Part shown: one piece after another, positions 1 through 7,945 of the stretch | Layout: each line of letters starts with the position of its first letter | How positions within the stretch are numbered: position 1 is the first letter of the stretch | Assembly: GCA_934463175.1 (NCBI GenBank) | Contig: CAKSIW010000083.1 | Location: 1-10,748 of the forward strand | Direction: 5' to 3' | DNA length: 10,748 nt | Source: an uncultured Clostridia bacterium | GTDB lineage: Bacteria > Bacillota > Clostridia > Monoglobales > Monoglobaceae | Translations under genes and position numbers: made by a program | The notes under the pieces: generated by a model | What the model was told of the DNA's origin: nothing | The model's input: the letters and a program-made list of their open reading frames with translations, nothing else | Databases searched by the model: none

Positions 1-2141
1 ACATTGAGCTGTATGAACTGCAAAGCATTGTCGGAGACACGGCGGTATACGGGGCTGCGGGCAACGGCGGCGGCACAATTCTCTCGGAAATCCATGACAT
101 ATACTGGACAACGGGTCAGGTGACGGATAACGGAATCACATCATTCACGGGAAGAAGCAATGCGGGCGACGGATATGCCGTCATAGGCGGAGAACAGTAT
201 CGGGACAGCAGCCGTGCCGCGGCGGATTATATCGGCTATGATGTCCTTGCATATTATAAGTCGGAAAGGACGGGCGGAAATCGGGAGATTTTATTTGTAT
301 ATCCGAAAAACGGAAATAAGATTTTTGAGTTTGGCGGAGACGGAACGTTGGTTACGCAGAACGAAATATCTTTTTATACGGAGGATTATTCTGAAAAATG
401 CCGCAGAAGCTTTGATCTGTCAAAGGATACCGTAATAAAAAACGGCGTTGCGTTAAACGGAAATATATATGCCGAGCTGCAAAGCATCGGAAAAAATTCA
501 AGTTTTAGGCTGGTTGAAAACAAATTCGGCAAGGTTCTCATCTGCTGTGAATTTGAAAACGCTCTTGTCAGACTGACGGATTCCGCAAGAGGCTTGATAT
601 ATACCGACCATGACGGCAGATTTAAAGAAATTGATATTAAAAATGCGGCGGAAACCGTACATATTGTGTCGCCCGGGTCAAACAGAGAAGAGGATATTTA
701 TTCAATCGGAAAGGACGCGCTGATTTCGGTTGAGCTGTCATCGGACGGCAGTTATATGAAAATCTATATCTGCAATAAGCTGGTGAGCGGAACGGTGTCA
801 AAAATATCAAAAAAAGGCGGAACAGCCGTGACTGTTGACGGCGGCGAATATGTTCTTGCGGACGGATTTGAAACCAAGTATAACAGCTTTGGACTTGGCA
901 GCAGCGGTATATTCAAGCTTGACAAGCTGGGACATATCGGCGCATGGACACAGCGCACTCAAAGCAATCTGACAATCGGGTATCTTTACCGTGCGGCATA
1001 TAAAAACGAGGCATTCAAAGATGTGCTGACAGTGAAAATATACAATGAGAAAAAGGAACATGCGGTTTTGGAGTGCGAAAAAACCGTGAAGCTGAACGGG
1101 TCTGCCGTGACCTCAGATGTTCTGTATTCCCGACTGCTCAAAAGCTCCGGCGAGCTTCAAAGACAGCTTGTTCAATATCGCGTGAACACGGACGGCAAGC
1201 TGTGTGAGCTATACACTGCCGCGTTTGCGAAGGAAGACCGTGCTGCGGAAAACGGAATATGGCAGGTTGCTCCGAAGGCACTGAGATACTATAAAAAGGA
1301 CGGGAGAACCTTTGATGATTTATATCCCCTGGGTGCGTCCACAATTGTGTTTTGTGTGCCGGGTGAGAACATAACCCCCGATGAGGATTTGTTCAGGCTC
1401 ACAAGCTATTCGTATTTTGCCGAAAATGAGCACTCTGTCACGCTGTATAAGCTGACTGATGAGAATCCGTATGTTGATATTGTTGTTTATTCCTATGCAA
1501 ACAGAACGGAAATTGAGGAGGTTCAAAGCTCCGAAATGGACTATAAGACGGACATAATTCTGATTAATGAAATTGTTCGGGAAATCAATTCAAGGGGAGA
1601 GACGGCATATAAGCTGACAGGACTCAGAAACGGCGGAGCGGTTGAGCTGTTTTTTGCGGAAAATGATCCGAACGGGATTATAGCAACACTTGACAGCGGT
1701 GACATAATCAGAACAAAGGCAAATTATGACAACGAGATTTATCTTGTTGAAAAGGTGTTTGATTACAGCGAACAGCTTCCCGAATGGAACAGGGGAAAGA
1801 ATCCCGAGGAATACACCTTTTCAAACACATGGTTCTATGATGAAACAAGATATGCATACGGATACCTTGACCGAAAATATGTTTACTATATTGCCCCCGG
1901 CAAGACTCCGAGGAGTGTGTTTACGGTGAAGGACTTTTACAACCCCGACTATTTTGAAATATTTACATTGAATACGGCTGCGGCAAAATTGATTGTGTAT
2001 GACGGAGAGCGCAGAGGATATAAAGCGTATAAGGGTTCGGTGAACGAGATTGCGGACAGACAAAGCACGGAGAACGGATTTGCGAAGGTTTTCCTGCAAT
2101 ATAAGGAAGCGGATATTGCGGCAATGATTTTTTACAAGTAA
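1..2141 (+). CDS. C-terminal part of a large probable surface-associated beta-rich protein (5' end cut by window)
   Basis: The reading frame is open from base 3 and runs to TAA at 2139-2141, so about 712 residues of a longer protein are present and the true start lies left of the window. The GTG at 120 is not a convincing start, because the frame upstream encodes similar sequence (around IELYELQSIVGD). There are no catalytic motifs that I recognise. The sequence is rich in D, E, Y, N and G and predicts as serial beta-strand modules. Loosely repeated phrases recur: a short strand, then a KNG/LNG turn (DTVIKNGVALNG, KTVKLNGSAVTS), and an L-x-GD-I-R...N..EI pattern (LDSGDIIRTKANYDNEIYLV). This style is typical of the non-SLH part of S-layer-homology or other cell-wall-anchored proteins of Clostridia, but no SLH repeat or signal peptide can be seen because the N-terminus is missing. 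It lies 30 bases upstream of a glycosidase start, so probably in one operon. A role in binding or displaying polysaccharide is inference from context only. Confidence 0.8.
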   Translation, partial: IELYELQSIVGDTAVYGAAGNGGGTILSEIHDIYWTTGQVTDNGITSFTGRSNAGDGYAVIGGEQYRDSSRAAADYIGYDVLAYYKSERTGGNREILFVYPKNGNKIFEFGGDGTLVTQNEISFYTEDYSEKCRRSFDLSKDTVIKNGVALNGNIYAELQSIGKNSSFRLVENKFGKVLICCEFENALVRLTDSARGLIYTDHDGRFKEIDIKNAAETVHIVSPGSNREEDIYSIGKDALISVELSSDGSYMKIYICNKLVSGTVSKISKKGGTAVTVDGGEYVLADGFETKYNSFGLGSSGIFKLDKLGHIGAWTQRTQSNLTIGYLYRAAYKNEAFKDVLTVKIYNEKKEHAVLECEKTVKLNGSAVTSDVLYSRLLKSSGELQRQLVQYRVNTDGKLCELYTAAFAKEDRAAENGIWQVAPKALRYYKKDGRTFDDLYPLGASTIVFCVPGENITPDEDLFRLTSYSYFAENEHSVTLYKLTDENPYVDIVVYSYANRTEIEEVQSSEMDYKTDIILINEIVREINSRGETAYKLTGLRNGGAVELFFAENDPNGIIATLDSGDIIRTKANYDNEIYLVEKVFDYSEQLPEWNRGKNPEEYTFSNTWFYDETRYAYGYLDRKYVYYIAPGKTPRSVFTVKDFYNPDYFEIFTLNTAAAKLIVYDGERRGYKAYKGSVNEIADRQSTENGFAKVFLQYKEADIAAMIFYK

Positions 2142-2162
2142 AGGTTGGCTAATACGAAAGGC

Positions 2163-2167
2163 GGAGG
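2163..2167 (+). promoter_or_regulatory. Ribosome binding site deciding the GH36-like start
   Basis: GGAGG lies four bases before ATG 2172, inside AAAGGCGGAGGG (2157-2168). A TTG at 2145 in the same frame is the alternative start, but it sits four bases after the previous stop codon with no purine-rich site before it. The ATG is therefore preferred. The spacing is somewhat short; the upstream AAAGG (2157-2161) could pair instead. Confidence 0.6.
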
Positions 2168-2171
2168 GCAT

Positions 2172-4013
2172 ATGAAATACAGTATCGCATACAAAACGGA
2201 AAAGGGACTGAGCGGCAGCTTTGACAATGTGGATTTGTCGCAGACATTTCATGCGGAGAAAAACGGCGCAAGACTTGACTGTGCGGAAGAAAACGGCTCA
2301 TTCAGAGTGAGCATATCGTTTGACGGAGACAGAGCGGCGGAGCTGACGCACAGCATGACTGTCGGACTCAGAAATTTTAATAATGTGATAATTCCCGATT
2401 GCGGACGATTCTACACCAACAACATTCAGACGGTTGATTTTTGGAGCAGAGATTTTAAGTCGGAGGTTTCACACATAAGAACACCGCTTTATGTATTTTG
2501 CGGACAGGACAACTATGCAGAGCTTGCATTCGGCGTTGTCGGGAAGGATTATGAAAGAGACTTCATTTGCGTTCAGCCGAGGGTTGAGCGCGCACTGATG
2601 GCATATTATAAAAAAATGACATTGGATATACGTGAGCATATTCCCAAAGAGTACAGGTCGGACAGCTTCACGGAGATATTGTATCTGAAAGAATTCGGTG
2701 ACGGCAGCGAAATTGCATGGACTGAGGTTTTGGACGAGTTTTGCAGTATAAGAAAAAGCGAGGAGGGAATTGTGTATCCTTATAACAGGGACGGAATGAT
2801 GCCGCTCTGGTGCAGCTGGACTGATTGGCACTCGGACAATGTAACGGACGAGGTCATTTTGGATAATGTGAAAAACGGCGTTAAGCTGGGAATAAAAAAC
2901 TATATTATAGACGACGGCTGGTTTGGTCCCGGGCTTGACAGTCCGCTTGACGTTGAGCTTAACATCGGCGACTGGACTGAGGATAAGGCGAAGATAAAGG
3001 ATTTAAAAAAGCTTACGGGTGAAATCCGCAGTCTCGGCGGAAAATCGGTTATATGGTGCGCTCCTCATGCGGTTGGCGACGGGTCAAGGTGTTTTGAAAA
3101 AAGAAAACCGTATCTGATGAAGGACAAAAGCGGCAGGCTGATTAAGACGTCAAATAAATTTAACGTTCTTTGCCTGAGAAGTCCCGAAGCGAGAGAAATT
3201 ATGGCTGATATTTGTGCAGGACTCATAACGGAATATGAGACAGACGGGGCAAAATATGACTTGTATAACTGCATACCGCCGTGTGAATGTTGCAGCAGTG
3301 AGCATACGCATGACACAGATTCGATGATTGCGGCACTTGAAAAGACAATGAAGGCGATTTGGGAAAGAGTTCACAGCATAAAGCCCGACTACATTGTTGA
3401 GCTTAAACAAAACTATGGCGGAGCAAGGCTTGCGTCATACGGTACGATGATGAGAGCGGGGGACACGCCATATTCGCCTGACGGGAATTTTATGAGAACC
3501 GCATATGTTCAGGGCTACACTCCATATGCGATAAACGACTATCAGACGATAACCGATTTTGACAGTCCTTTGGATAATTTCAGGATAATCGCAAAGATGA
3601 TTGCTGTGGGAATCCCGACATATTCGATGGATATAGGAAAGCTGTCCGCGGAAAACAAAGCGGTTCTGGGCTTTCTCAATAACTGGTATGAAGAAAATCT
3701 GGTCAATTCGGAAACCTATCGGCGCAAGGCTGTGAGCGGTCTTTTGGATTGCTGGGTTATGAAGAAGAAAGCTGAAAACGAAAACATATATTTTCTTGTT
3801 AATCTCACGCAGAATTTTAAGGTGAAGGGAGAAAAATTTCAGGTTCTCAACGGCTGTGTAAACCGCGAAGTTATCATCAGCGGAGACGGAAAATATGAGA
3901 TTGAATGCAGAGATATTTTCGGTAACAGGGTCTTTTCGGGAATATGCGATTTGAATAAGGGCATTGCCTTGACAAGTGAGACGGGATTGCTTACAGGAAA
4001 AAGGATTGACTGA
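2172..4013 (+). CDS. GH36-type alpha-galactosidase-like glycoside hydrolase, cytoplasmic
   Basis: This is predicted to hydrolyse terminal alpha-galactosides (or alpha-N-acetylgalactosaminides) by the retaining mechanism of clan GH-D. The layout fits GH36: an N-terminal beta-sandwich (about 1-190), a TIM barrel opening with LWCSWTDW (from L212) and carrying DDGWFG (from D247), and a C-terminal beta domain (about 530-613). The nucleophile motif is KYDLYN with D363. The candidate acid/base is D431 in MRAGDTPYS. Their separation of 68 residues is close to the roughly 70 of characterised GH36 enzymes. NYGGAR (N414-R419) occupies the place of the usual SGGGR substrate-binding loop. At 613 residues it is shorter than the typical 700-740. 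There is no signal peptide, so it should act on imported oligosaccharides. An unusual Cys/His cluster (C367, C371, C373, C374, H378, H380) follows the nucleophile. Codon use matches its neighbours, and it is in an apparent operon with the genes on both sides. Fold and mechanism are well supported; exact substrate is not. Confidence 0.85.
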   Translation: MKYSIAYKTEKGLSGSFDNVDLSQTFHAEKNGARLDCAEENGSFRVSISFDGDRAAELTHSMTVGLRNFNNVIIPDCGRFYTNNIQTVDFWSRDFKSEVSHIRTPLYVFCGQDNYAELAFGVVGKDYERDFICVQPRVERALMAYYKKMTLDIREHIPKEYRSDSFTEILYLKEFGDGSEIAWTEVLDEFCSIRKSEEGIVYPYNRDGMMPLWCSWTDWHSDNVTDEVILDNVKNGVKLGIKNYIIDDGWFGPGLDSPLDVELNIGDWTEDKAKIKDLKKLTGEIRSLGGKSVIWCAPHAVGDGSRCFEKRKPYLMKDKSGRLIKTSNKFNVLCLRSPEAREIMADICAGLITEYETDGAKYDLYNCIPPCECCSSEHTHDTDSMIAALEKTMKAIWERVHSIKPDYIVELKQNYGGARLASYGTMMRAGDTPYSPDGNFMRTAYVQGYTPYAINDYQTITDFDSPLDNFRIIAKMIAVGIPTYSMDIGKLSAENKAVLGFLNNWYEENLVNSETYRRKAVSGLLDCWVMKKKAENENIYFLVNLTQNFKVKGEKFQVLNGCVNREVIISGDGKYEIECRDIFGNRVFSGICDLNKGIALTSETGLLTGKRID

Positions 4014-4028
4014 ATTTAAAACTTTGGC

Positions 4029-4034
4029 GGGAGG
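4029..4034 (+). promoter_or_regulatory. Ribosome binding site deciding a GTG start
   Basis: GGGAGG is followed by eight bases and then GTG at 4043. No ATG is available at proper spacing: the next in-frame ATG (4064) would cut the N-terminal strand just before the conserved-looking GCNYW. The GTG start is therefore well supported. Confidence 0.75.
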
Positions 4035-4042
4035 CTGTTATT

Positions 4043-5914
4043 GTGAAAGAGAACGGCGGTTTTATGCTTGGCTGTAATTACTGGGCTTCAAATGCAGGAA
4101 CGGAAATGTGGGTGAATTGGAATGAGGCGGTCATTGAAAATGATTTGAAGATACTGTCAGGACACGGAATCAAATATCTTAGAGTGTTTCCCAATTGGCG
4201 TGACTTTCAGCCTGTTAAGGCAATGTACGGATTGCGGGGCAGGAAGCGTGAATACAGAATGCAGAATGAAGAATTTGCCGATAATCCGTACTTTTTGGAT
4301 AACACTATGCTGGGCAGGTTCAAAACATTTTGCACCTTGTGCGGCAAATATAACATGAAGCTGATTGTCGGTCTTCTGACGGGGTGGATGAGCGGCAGAC
4401 TGTTTGTTCCGCAGGCACTGGAAGGAAAGAATCTGTATTCCGACCCTGAAGCACTCTTGTTTGAACAGCGGTTTATCAAGGGCTTTGTTAAGAAGTTTTG
4501 TGGCGAGGACGTGATATATGCATGGGATTTGGGCAACGAATGCAATTGCCTGTCAACAGCGGAGAGCCGTGCCGCTGCCGCCAACTGGACCTCGGTGATT
4601 TCAAACACAATACGCGCATATGACAGCTCCAGACCTGTTGTTTCGGGAATGCACGGTATTGGTGTTGAAAATGACTGGACTATTTTCGACCAGGCTGAAC
4701 ACACAGATATTCTGACAACTCACCCGTATCCGCTGTTTGTCAAACATTGTCTGAAGGACGGATACGCAGAGATTCGCACACTTATGCATGCGACATGCGA
4801 GACGATGTATTATAAATGGATTGGGAAAAGAGAGTGCTTGGTTGAAGAAATCGGCACGCTCGGACCTATGCTTTGCAACGATGAGACTGCGGCAGACTTT
4901 CTGAAGGTGAATTTGTTTTCAAATTGGGCGAACGGCGCGATGGGGGTTTTGTGGTGGTGCGGCTTTGAGCAAACAGGTCTCGGAAATGCTCCGTACAGCT
5001 GGTTTATGATGGAACGTGAGCTGGGTTTGTTCACAAAAGATTTTAATGCAAAGAAGACTGCGGCTGTATACAAAATGTTTTCGGAATTTGCCGAAGGAAT
5101 TGAAATAGGCGGTGCGCAGACGGACGGAATATGTATCACAACCTGCGGGCAGGATCAATGGGGTGCTGCGTATGCGTCATATATACTTTCAAAAGAAGCA
5201 GGCGTTAATATAGGATTTGCACACTGCTCTCAGAATCTGCCCGAAAGCCGGGTGTATTTAATGCCGTCTGTATGCGGAACGGAGGTTATTCCTCTTGAAA
5301 AATATGATGAGCTGAAAAGACGGGTTAAGGACGGCGCGGTTTTATACATTTCAAATAACGACGGTGTTTTTTCGGAGTTTTCGGCACTTTGCGGAGTTTC
5401 TGTCAGAGACGGAGGTTGGTTCTCCGACAAGACGGAGCGCATGAATTACGGAAATGAAGTGATCGAGTTTAAGCGGACCCGACGGTTTATGCTGGAGGAA
5501 AGCGGTGCGGAAATCCTTTCGCGAAACGAAAACGGCGAAATTGTATTTGTGAAATTCGCCTATGGAAAAGGAACTGTTTATTATCTGAATTTTCCATTGG
5601 AAACAATGCTGCTTGATGAGTCGGAGGCGTTTGACAAAAATCATTATAAAATATATAAGGAAATATTTAAAACCGAGCTTTCTCAAAAGGTGCTGACAGC
5701 GGATAATCAATATATAGGGATAACATATCATGAACAAAAAGACAGCGTTTTGGCTGTTTTGATAAACTATTCGGCAGAAGAGCAGCCGCTGCGTCTCAAA
5801 ATCAGAAGCGGCTGGAAAACGGATAAAGTCATTTACGGGAACGCAGATTTTCTTCCGCCGTGTGAAGCTGCGGTTATAAGAATTAAAAAGGACACTGACA
5901 GCAGCATGAGATGA
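4043..5914 (+). CDS. Clan GH-A (GH5/GH42-like) beta-glycosidase with GATase-like middle domain
   Basis: This is predicted to be a retaining beta-glycosidase, with a beta-mannosidase, beta-galactosidase or related exo-activity most plausible. The N-terminal TIM barrel (about 1-345) starts with GCNYW and has LRVFPNWRDFQP, the style of GH5 proteins of the 'VNYWP...WEDFQP' type. WDLGNE supplies acid/base E166, and LVEEIG supplies the probable nucleophile E269 (E268 is the adjacent alternative). The 103-residue separation is normal for clan GH-A. After the barrel, about residues 370-490 (YASYILSKEAGVN, then RVYLMPS, then KRRVKDGAVLYIS) resemble the glutamine-amidotransferase-like trimerisation domain of GH42. 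The last 80 or so residues look like a small beta-sandwich. There is no signal peptide, so it is probably cytoplasmic and oligomeric. It starts 29 bases after the GH36-like gene, which suggests one transcript and successive trimming of the same oligosaccharide. Catalytic family is well supported; family number and substrate are uncertain. Confidence 0.82.
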   Translation: MKENGGFMLGCNYWASNAGTEMWVNWNEAVIENDLKILSGHGIKYLRVFPNWRDFQPVKAMYGLRGRKREYRMQNEEFADNPYFLDNTMLGRFKTFCTLCGKYNMKLIVGLLTGWMSGRLFVPQALEGKNLYSDPEALLFEQRFIKGFVKKFCGEDVIYAWDLGNECNCLSTAESRAAAANWTSVISNTIRAYDSSRPVVSGMHGIGVENDWTIFDQAEHTDILTTHPYPLFVKHCLKDGYAEIRTLMHATCETMYYKWIGKRECLVEEIGTLGPMLCNDETAADFLKVNLFSNWANGAMGVLWWCGFEQTGLGNAPYSWFMMERELGLFTKDFNAKKTAAVYKMFSEFAEGIEIGGAQTDGICITTCGQDQWGAAYASYILSKEAGVNIGFAHCSQNLPESRVYLMPSVCGTEVIPLEKYDELKRRVKDGAVLYISNNDGVFSEFSALCGVSVRDGGWFSDKTERMNYGNEVIEFKRTRRFMLEESGAEILSRNENGEIVFVKFAYGKGTVYYLNFPLETMLLDESEAFDKNHYKIYKEIFKTELSQKVLTADNQYIGITYHEQKDSVLAVLINYSAEEQPLRLKIRSGWKTDKVIYGNADFLPPCEAAVIRIKKDTDSSMR

Positions 5915-5956
5915 CGGAGACGGAACGGCAGGCTGTATTTCAGCTGATTTAGGATT

Positions 5957-6850
5957 TCAGAAATGCAGCACGTTAATTATAATCAGTGCCGCAAAAGACA
6001 AGGCAATGCCTGCGATACACTTAATGTTCAACCTCTCGTGAAAGAGAACGGCAGACATAACCGTTGAAAGAATCAGTGAGCCGCTTTGTGCAAGAGGATA
6101 GAGCTGTGCCGATGACAAATGCTGTGCGGCAAGCGTCTTGAAGTATGAGTATATGAACAGACACAAAGACATTATCAGAATATAAGTAAATATAGGTCTG
6201 ATGTTCGGAAGCTTTTTACTATCTGTCCGCCCCGCAAAAAAGAAATAGAAAGCAATCAGTATTACGGTCGAAAACAGGTATGTATAAAGATTAAATACGG
6301 CAATTGAAGTGCCGTCGGCAAGTTTCACAAACAGCTTCTGCGAAAAGTCGGAAAGTCCGTTTGACAGTCCGCAAAGAAGCAGCAAAACGAATGACATAAC
6401 GGTCATTTTGCTTTTGATTGAATTGTTGTATGAACACATAATGCATACGGCGATGAGAAGAAGGATTATTCCTATTATGTGATTAATGCCGATTGTCTCA
6501 TTGAAAAATACTGCACAGCCGACAAGCGGTATGAGAATGCCGATCATACAGAAGACGTCAAGCATCATGTAAGCACCGCGCTTGACCGAGACAAGCCATA
6601 AAACAACAAATGCGGAGTTTGCCGCACCCGATAACAAAGTTATAAACAGAATGTTGATGTTTATACGCAGATATGACATTCCGTTTGTGAACAATACCAT
6701 AAAAAAACCGATTAAGGTGCACAAAGCCATTCTAATCGCATTTGCAAGCATTGCGTCCTTGTATTCGTTAACATAACTGCTGGTTTTTTTGCCGCAATAT
6801 CCTTTGGTGGCTCCTGCGGCAAGAGCCGTAAGCAAAAATAAATAACCCAT
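5957..6850 (-). CDS. DMT/EamA-type membrane transporter
   Basis: This is a 297-residue, very hydrophobic protein with about ten predicted membrane helices in two halves of similar size (about 1-145 and 150-297). That is the length and layout of drug/metabolite transporter superfamily (EamA-like) permeases. The second half contains the family-style stretch AQLYPLAQSGSLILSTVMSA followed by FHERL, a short loop carrying an acidic residue before the last helix pair. The substrate cannot be read from sequence; DMT proteins move amino acids, nucleotide sugars, metabolites or drugs. It lies 66 bases downstream of the beta-lactamase-fold gene on the same strand, and is probably co-transcribed. The ATG at 6850 is used; the best ribosome site, AAGGAG (complement of 6865-6870), is 14 bases away, which is long, so a non-ATG start slightly upstream is possible. 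Its 3' end faces the glycosidase operon with 42 bases between stop codons and no clear terminator. Confidence 0.85.
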   Translation of the reverse strand: MGYLFLLTALAAGATKGYCGKKTSSYVNEYKDAMLANAIRMALCTLIGFFMVLFTNGMSYLRININILFITLLSGAANSAFVVLWLVSVKRGAYMMLDVFCMIGILIPLVGCAVFFNETIGINHIIGIILLLIAVCIMCSYNNSIKSKMTVMSFVLLLLCGLSNGLSDFSQKLFVKLADGTSIAVFNLYTYLFSTVILIAFYFFFAGRTDSKKLPNIRPIFTYILIMSLCLFIYSYFKTLAAQHLSSAQLYPLAQSGSLILSTVMSAVLFHERLNIKCIAGIALSFAALIIINVLHF

Positions 6851-6916
6851 CTGAATTAAAACTGCTCCTTATTATATGTTTTAGGTTTTAGCGCAAGCAA
6901 ACATCACGGTCTGAAA

Positions 6917-7816
6917 TTACGGAAAAATATTAAATCCTTTTGACCACTTATGCACGCCGAGACAGTCATATGCAGTTTCGCGCAGCTTTGGGTAAATCTC
7001 CATTTGAAGCGTGCCGCAGTTTTTTACATGCTGGGCATATATAATCGTAACCTTGTTGTCAATGTCGATTGACACAAGACTTCCGTTATATCCTATGCAC
7101 ACAAAGCAGTTTTTTTCGGTTGTCTCATTGTATATAATGTTGTTTATAAGGTTAAGCGTGCCGTTCTCTGACAGCAGCCGGAATCCGTGTTTTGATATGC
7201 CCTTGTTGCACAGGGCTTCGGCGAATCTGGCATAGTCGCCTACGCTTGTGATAATACAGCCCTCGTTTTTTGAGAGAAGCTCTTCAAGGCTTTTGTCCGA
7301 TTTAAGTCTTTCACCGTCATTAGTTAAAAAGTATTGGTCACTGATACGTTTTCTGTTTGATTCGCATATGGAAAATGATGTGTTTTTCATGTGCAAAGGT
7401 TCAAAAATATTTTTTTTCAGATAATCATCAAGCGGAAGCCCCGTCAGCTTTTCGACGATTCTGCTCATGTTTTTGTGATTGAATTTGTGCTGTTCGGAGT
7501 CAAGCGTTTCCGAGTATATTTTAAGCATATCAGAAACCGATGAAGAACCGTTAAAGTCGGGAAGGTATGAATCAACACGATCGGAAAGTGAGAGCAGACC
7601 TTCTTCGGAAAGGCGCACAACGGCAGTGCAGCAGATGAGCTTTGCGGCGGAGTGCATAAAATACAAATCCTTAAACGTTGTCTTTTTTGCGTCGGAAAAC
7701 CCGTATTTCCGTCTGAAAACATTGTTATGGTCTTTATATATGCAGCAGTCGCAGCCGGGAAGCTCATATGCTTTGTGAAATGAGTCAAGATATTTTGCAA
7801 GCGGTATAAAGTTCAT
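6917..7816 (-). CDS. Beta-lactamase-fold (class C / S12 serine hydrolase) family protein with degenerate motifs
   Basis: This 299-residue protein has the class C beta-lactamase/penicillin-binding-protein layout. S56-x-x-K59 (HSAAK) gives the nucleophile motif, followed by RLSEEGLLSLSDRVDSYLPDF. Next come IVEKLTGLPLDDYLKKNIFEPLHMKNTSF and GCIITSVGDYARFAEAL, which are characteristic of the family. The second motif (normally YxN) is missing or altered: the place before IVEKLTG holds KFNHKN (F112, N113, H114). The third motif (normally HxG or KTG) appears as Y243-N244-G245. The protein is short for the family (usually 350-400) and has no signal peptide, so a periplasm/surface beta-lactamase role is unlikely; a cytoplasmic esterase, amidase or non-catalytic role is possible. 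Ribosome site GGAG (complement of 7822-7825) lies five bases before the ATG. Genes of this family occur beside MurR-type regulators in other bacteria, which is the main contextual hint. Confidence 0.8.
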   Translation of the reverse strand: MNFIPLAKYLDSFHKAYELPGCDCCIYKDHNNVFRRKYGFSDAKKTTFKDLYFMHSAAKLICCTAVVRLSEEGLLSLSDRVDSYLPDFNGSSSVSDMLKIYSETLDSEQHKFNHKNMSRIVEKLTGLPLDDYLKKNIFEPLHMKNTSFSICESNRKRISDQYFLTNDGERLKSDKSLEELLSKNEGCIITSVGDYARFAEALCNKGISKHGFRLLSENGTLNLINNIIYNETTEKNCFVCIGYNGSLVSIDIDNKVTIIYAQHVKNCGTLQMEIYPKLRETAYDCLGVHKWSKGFNIFP

Positions 7817-7830
7817 AAAATCTCCATTCC

Positions 7831-7846
7831 GCCGCTGCGCATCGGC
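7831..7846. repeat. Small GC-rich inverted repeat before the beta-lactamase-fold gene
   Basis: GCCG (7831-7834) and CGGC (7843-7846) enclose an eight-base loop containing the palindrome TGCGCA. It lies about 15-30 bases upstream of the start codon at 7816, so it would be in the 5' leader of that gene. The function is unknown and the stem is short. Confidence 0.3.
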
Positions 7847-7867
7847 ATTAAAAGTTATATTGGAAAT

Positions 7868-7907
7868 ATCTCCCTCAGCGCAGCTTGGTAGTAAAGGGAG
7901 ATTTTTT
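7868..7907 (+). terminator. Hairpin followed by T6, intrinsic-terminator-like on the + strand
   Basis: ATCTCCCT (7868-7875) pairs perfectly with AGGGAGAT (7895-7902) around a 19-base loop, and T7902-T7907 follows. Read on the + strand this has the form of an intrinsic terminator, though the loop is long. No + strand gene lies immediately upstream, so it would only stop read-through from region A. On the - strand, where the flanking genes lie, no T-run follows the stem. It may instead be one end of a dispersed repeat that includes the neighbouring GC-rich hairpin. Confidence 0.35.
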
Positions 7908-7912
7908 CACAT

Positions 7913-7945
7913 CGCCGTTCCGACCAAGGCGGGCTTTCGGCGGCG
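7913..7945. repeat. GC-rich hairpin, possible dispersed-repeat remnant
   Basis: CGCCG (7913-7917), a two-base bulge (TT) and CCGA (7920-7923) pair with TCGG (7937-7940) and CGGCG (7941-7945), leaving a 13-base loop in which AAG and CTT can also pair. The 50 bases 7911-7960 are 72% G+C, clearly above the surrounding genes and far above the AT-rich spacer at 8834-9010. Together with the hairpin at 7868-7907 it fills most of the gap between the regulator and the beta-lactamase-fold gene. Short, CTCCCT/AGGGAG-bounded intergenic repeats are common in Clostridia genomes; membership in such a family is inference. Confidence 0.45.

Noticed and set aside
1821..2252. 143-codon - strand open frame
   Set aside because: It is antisense to the end of the surface-type gene and the start of the GH36-like gene, with no family resemblance.
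4207..4704. 165-codon - strand open frame
   Set aside because: It is a shadow of the GH-A glycosidase barrel, with no recognisable domain.
5931..5945. GGCTG / CAGCT hairpin after the GH-A gene as an intrinsic terminator
   Set aside because: Only about five base pairs, including one G-T wobble, and no T-run follows on either strand.
7840..7890. A separate promoter for the beta-lactamase-fold gene on the - strand
   Set aside because: A TATAAC-like -10 can be found near 7855, but no acceptable -35 lies 16-18 bases upstream.
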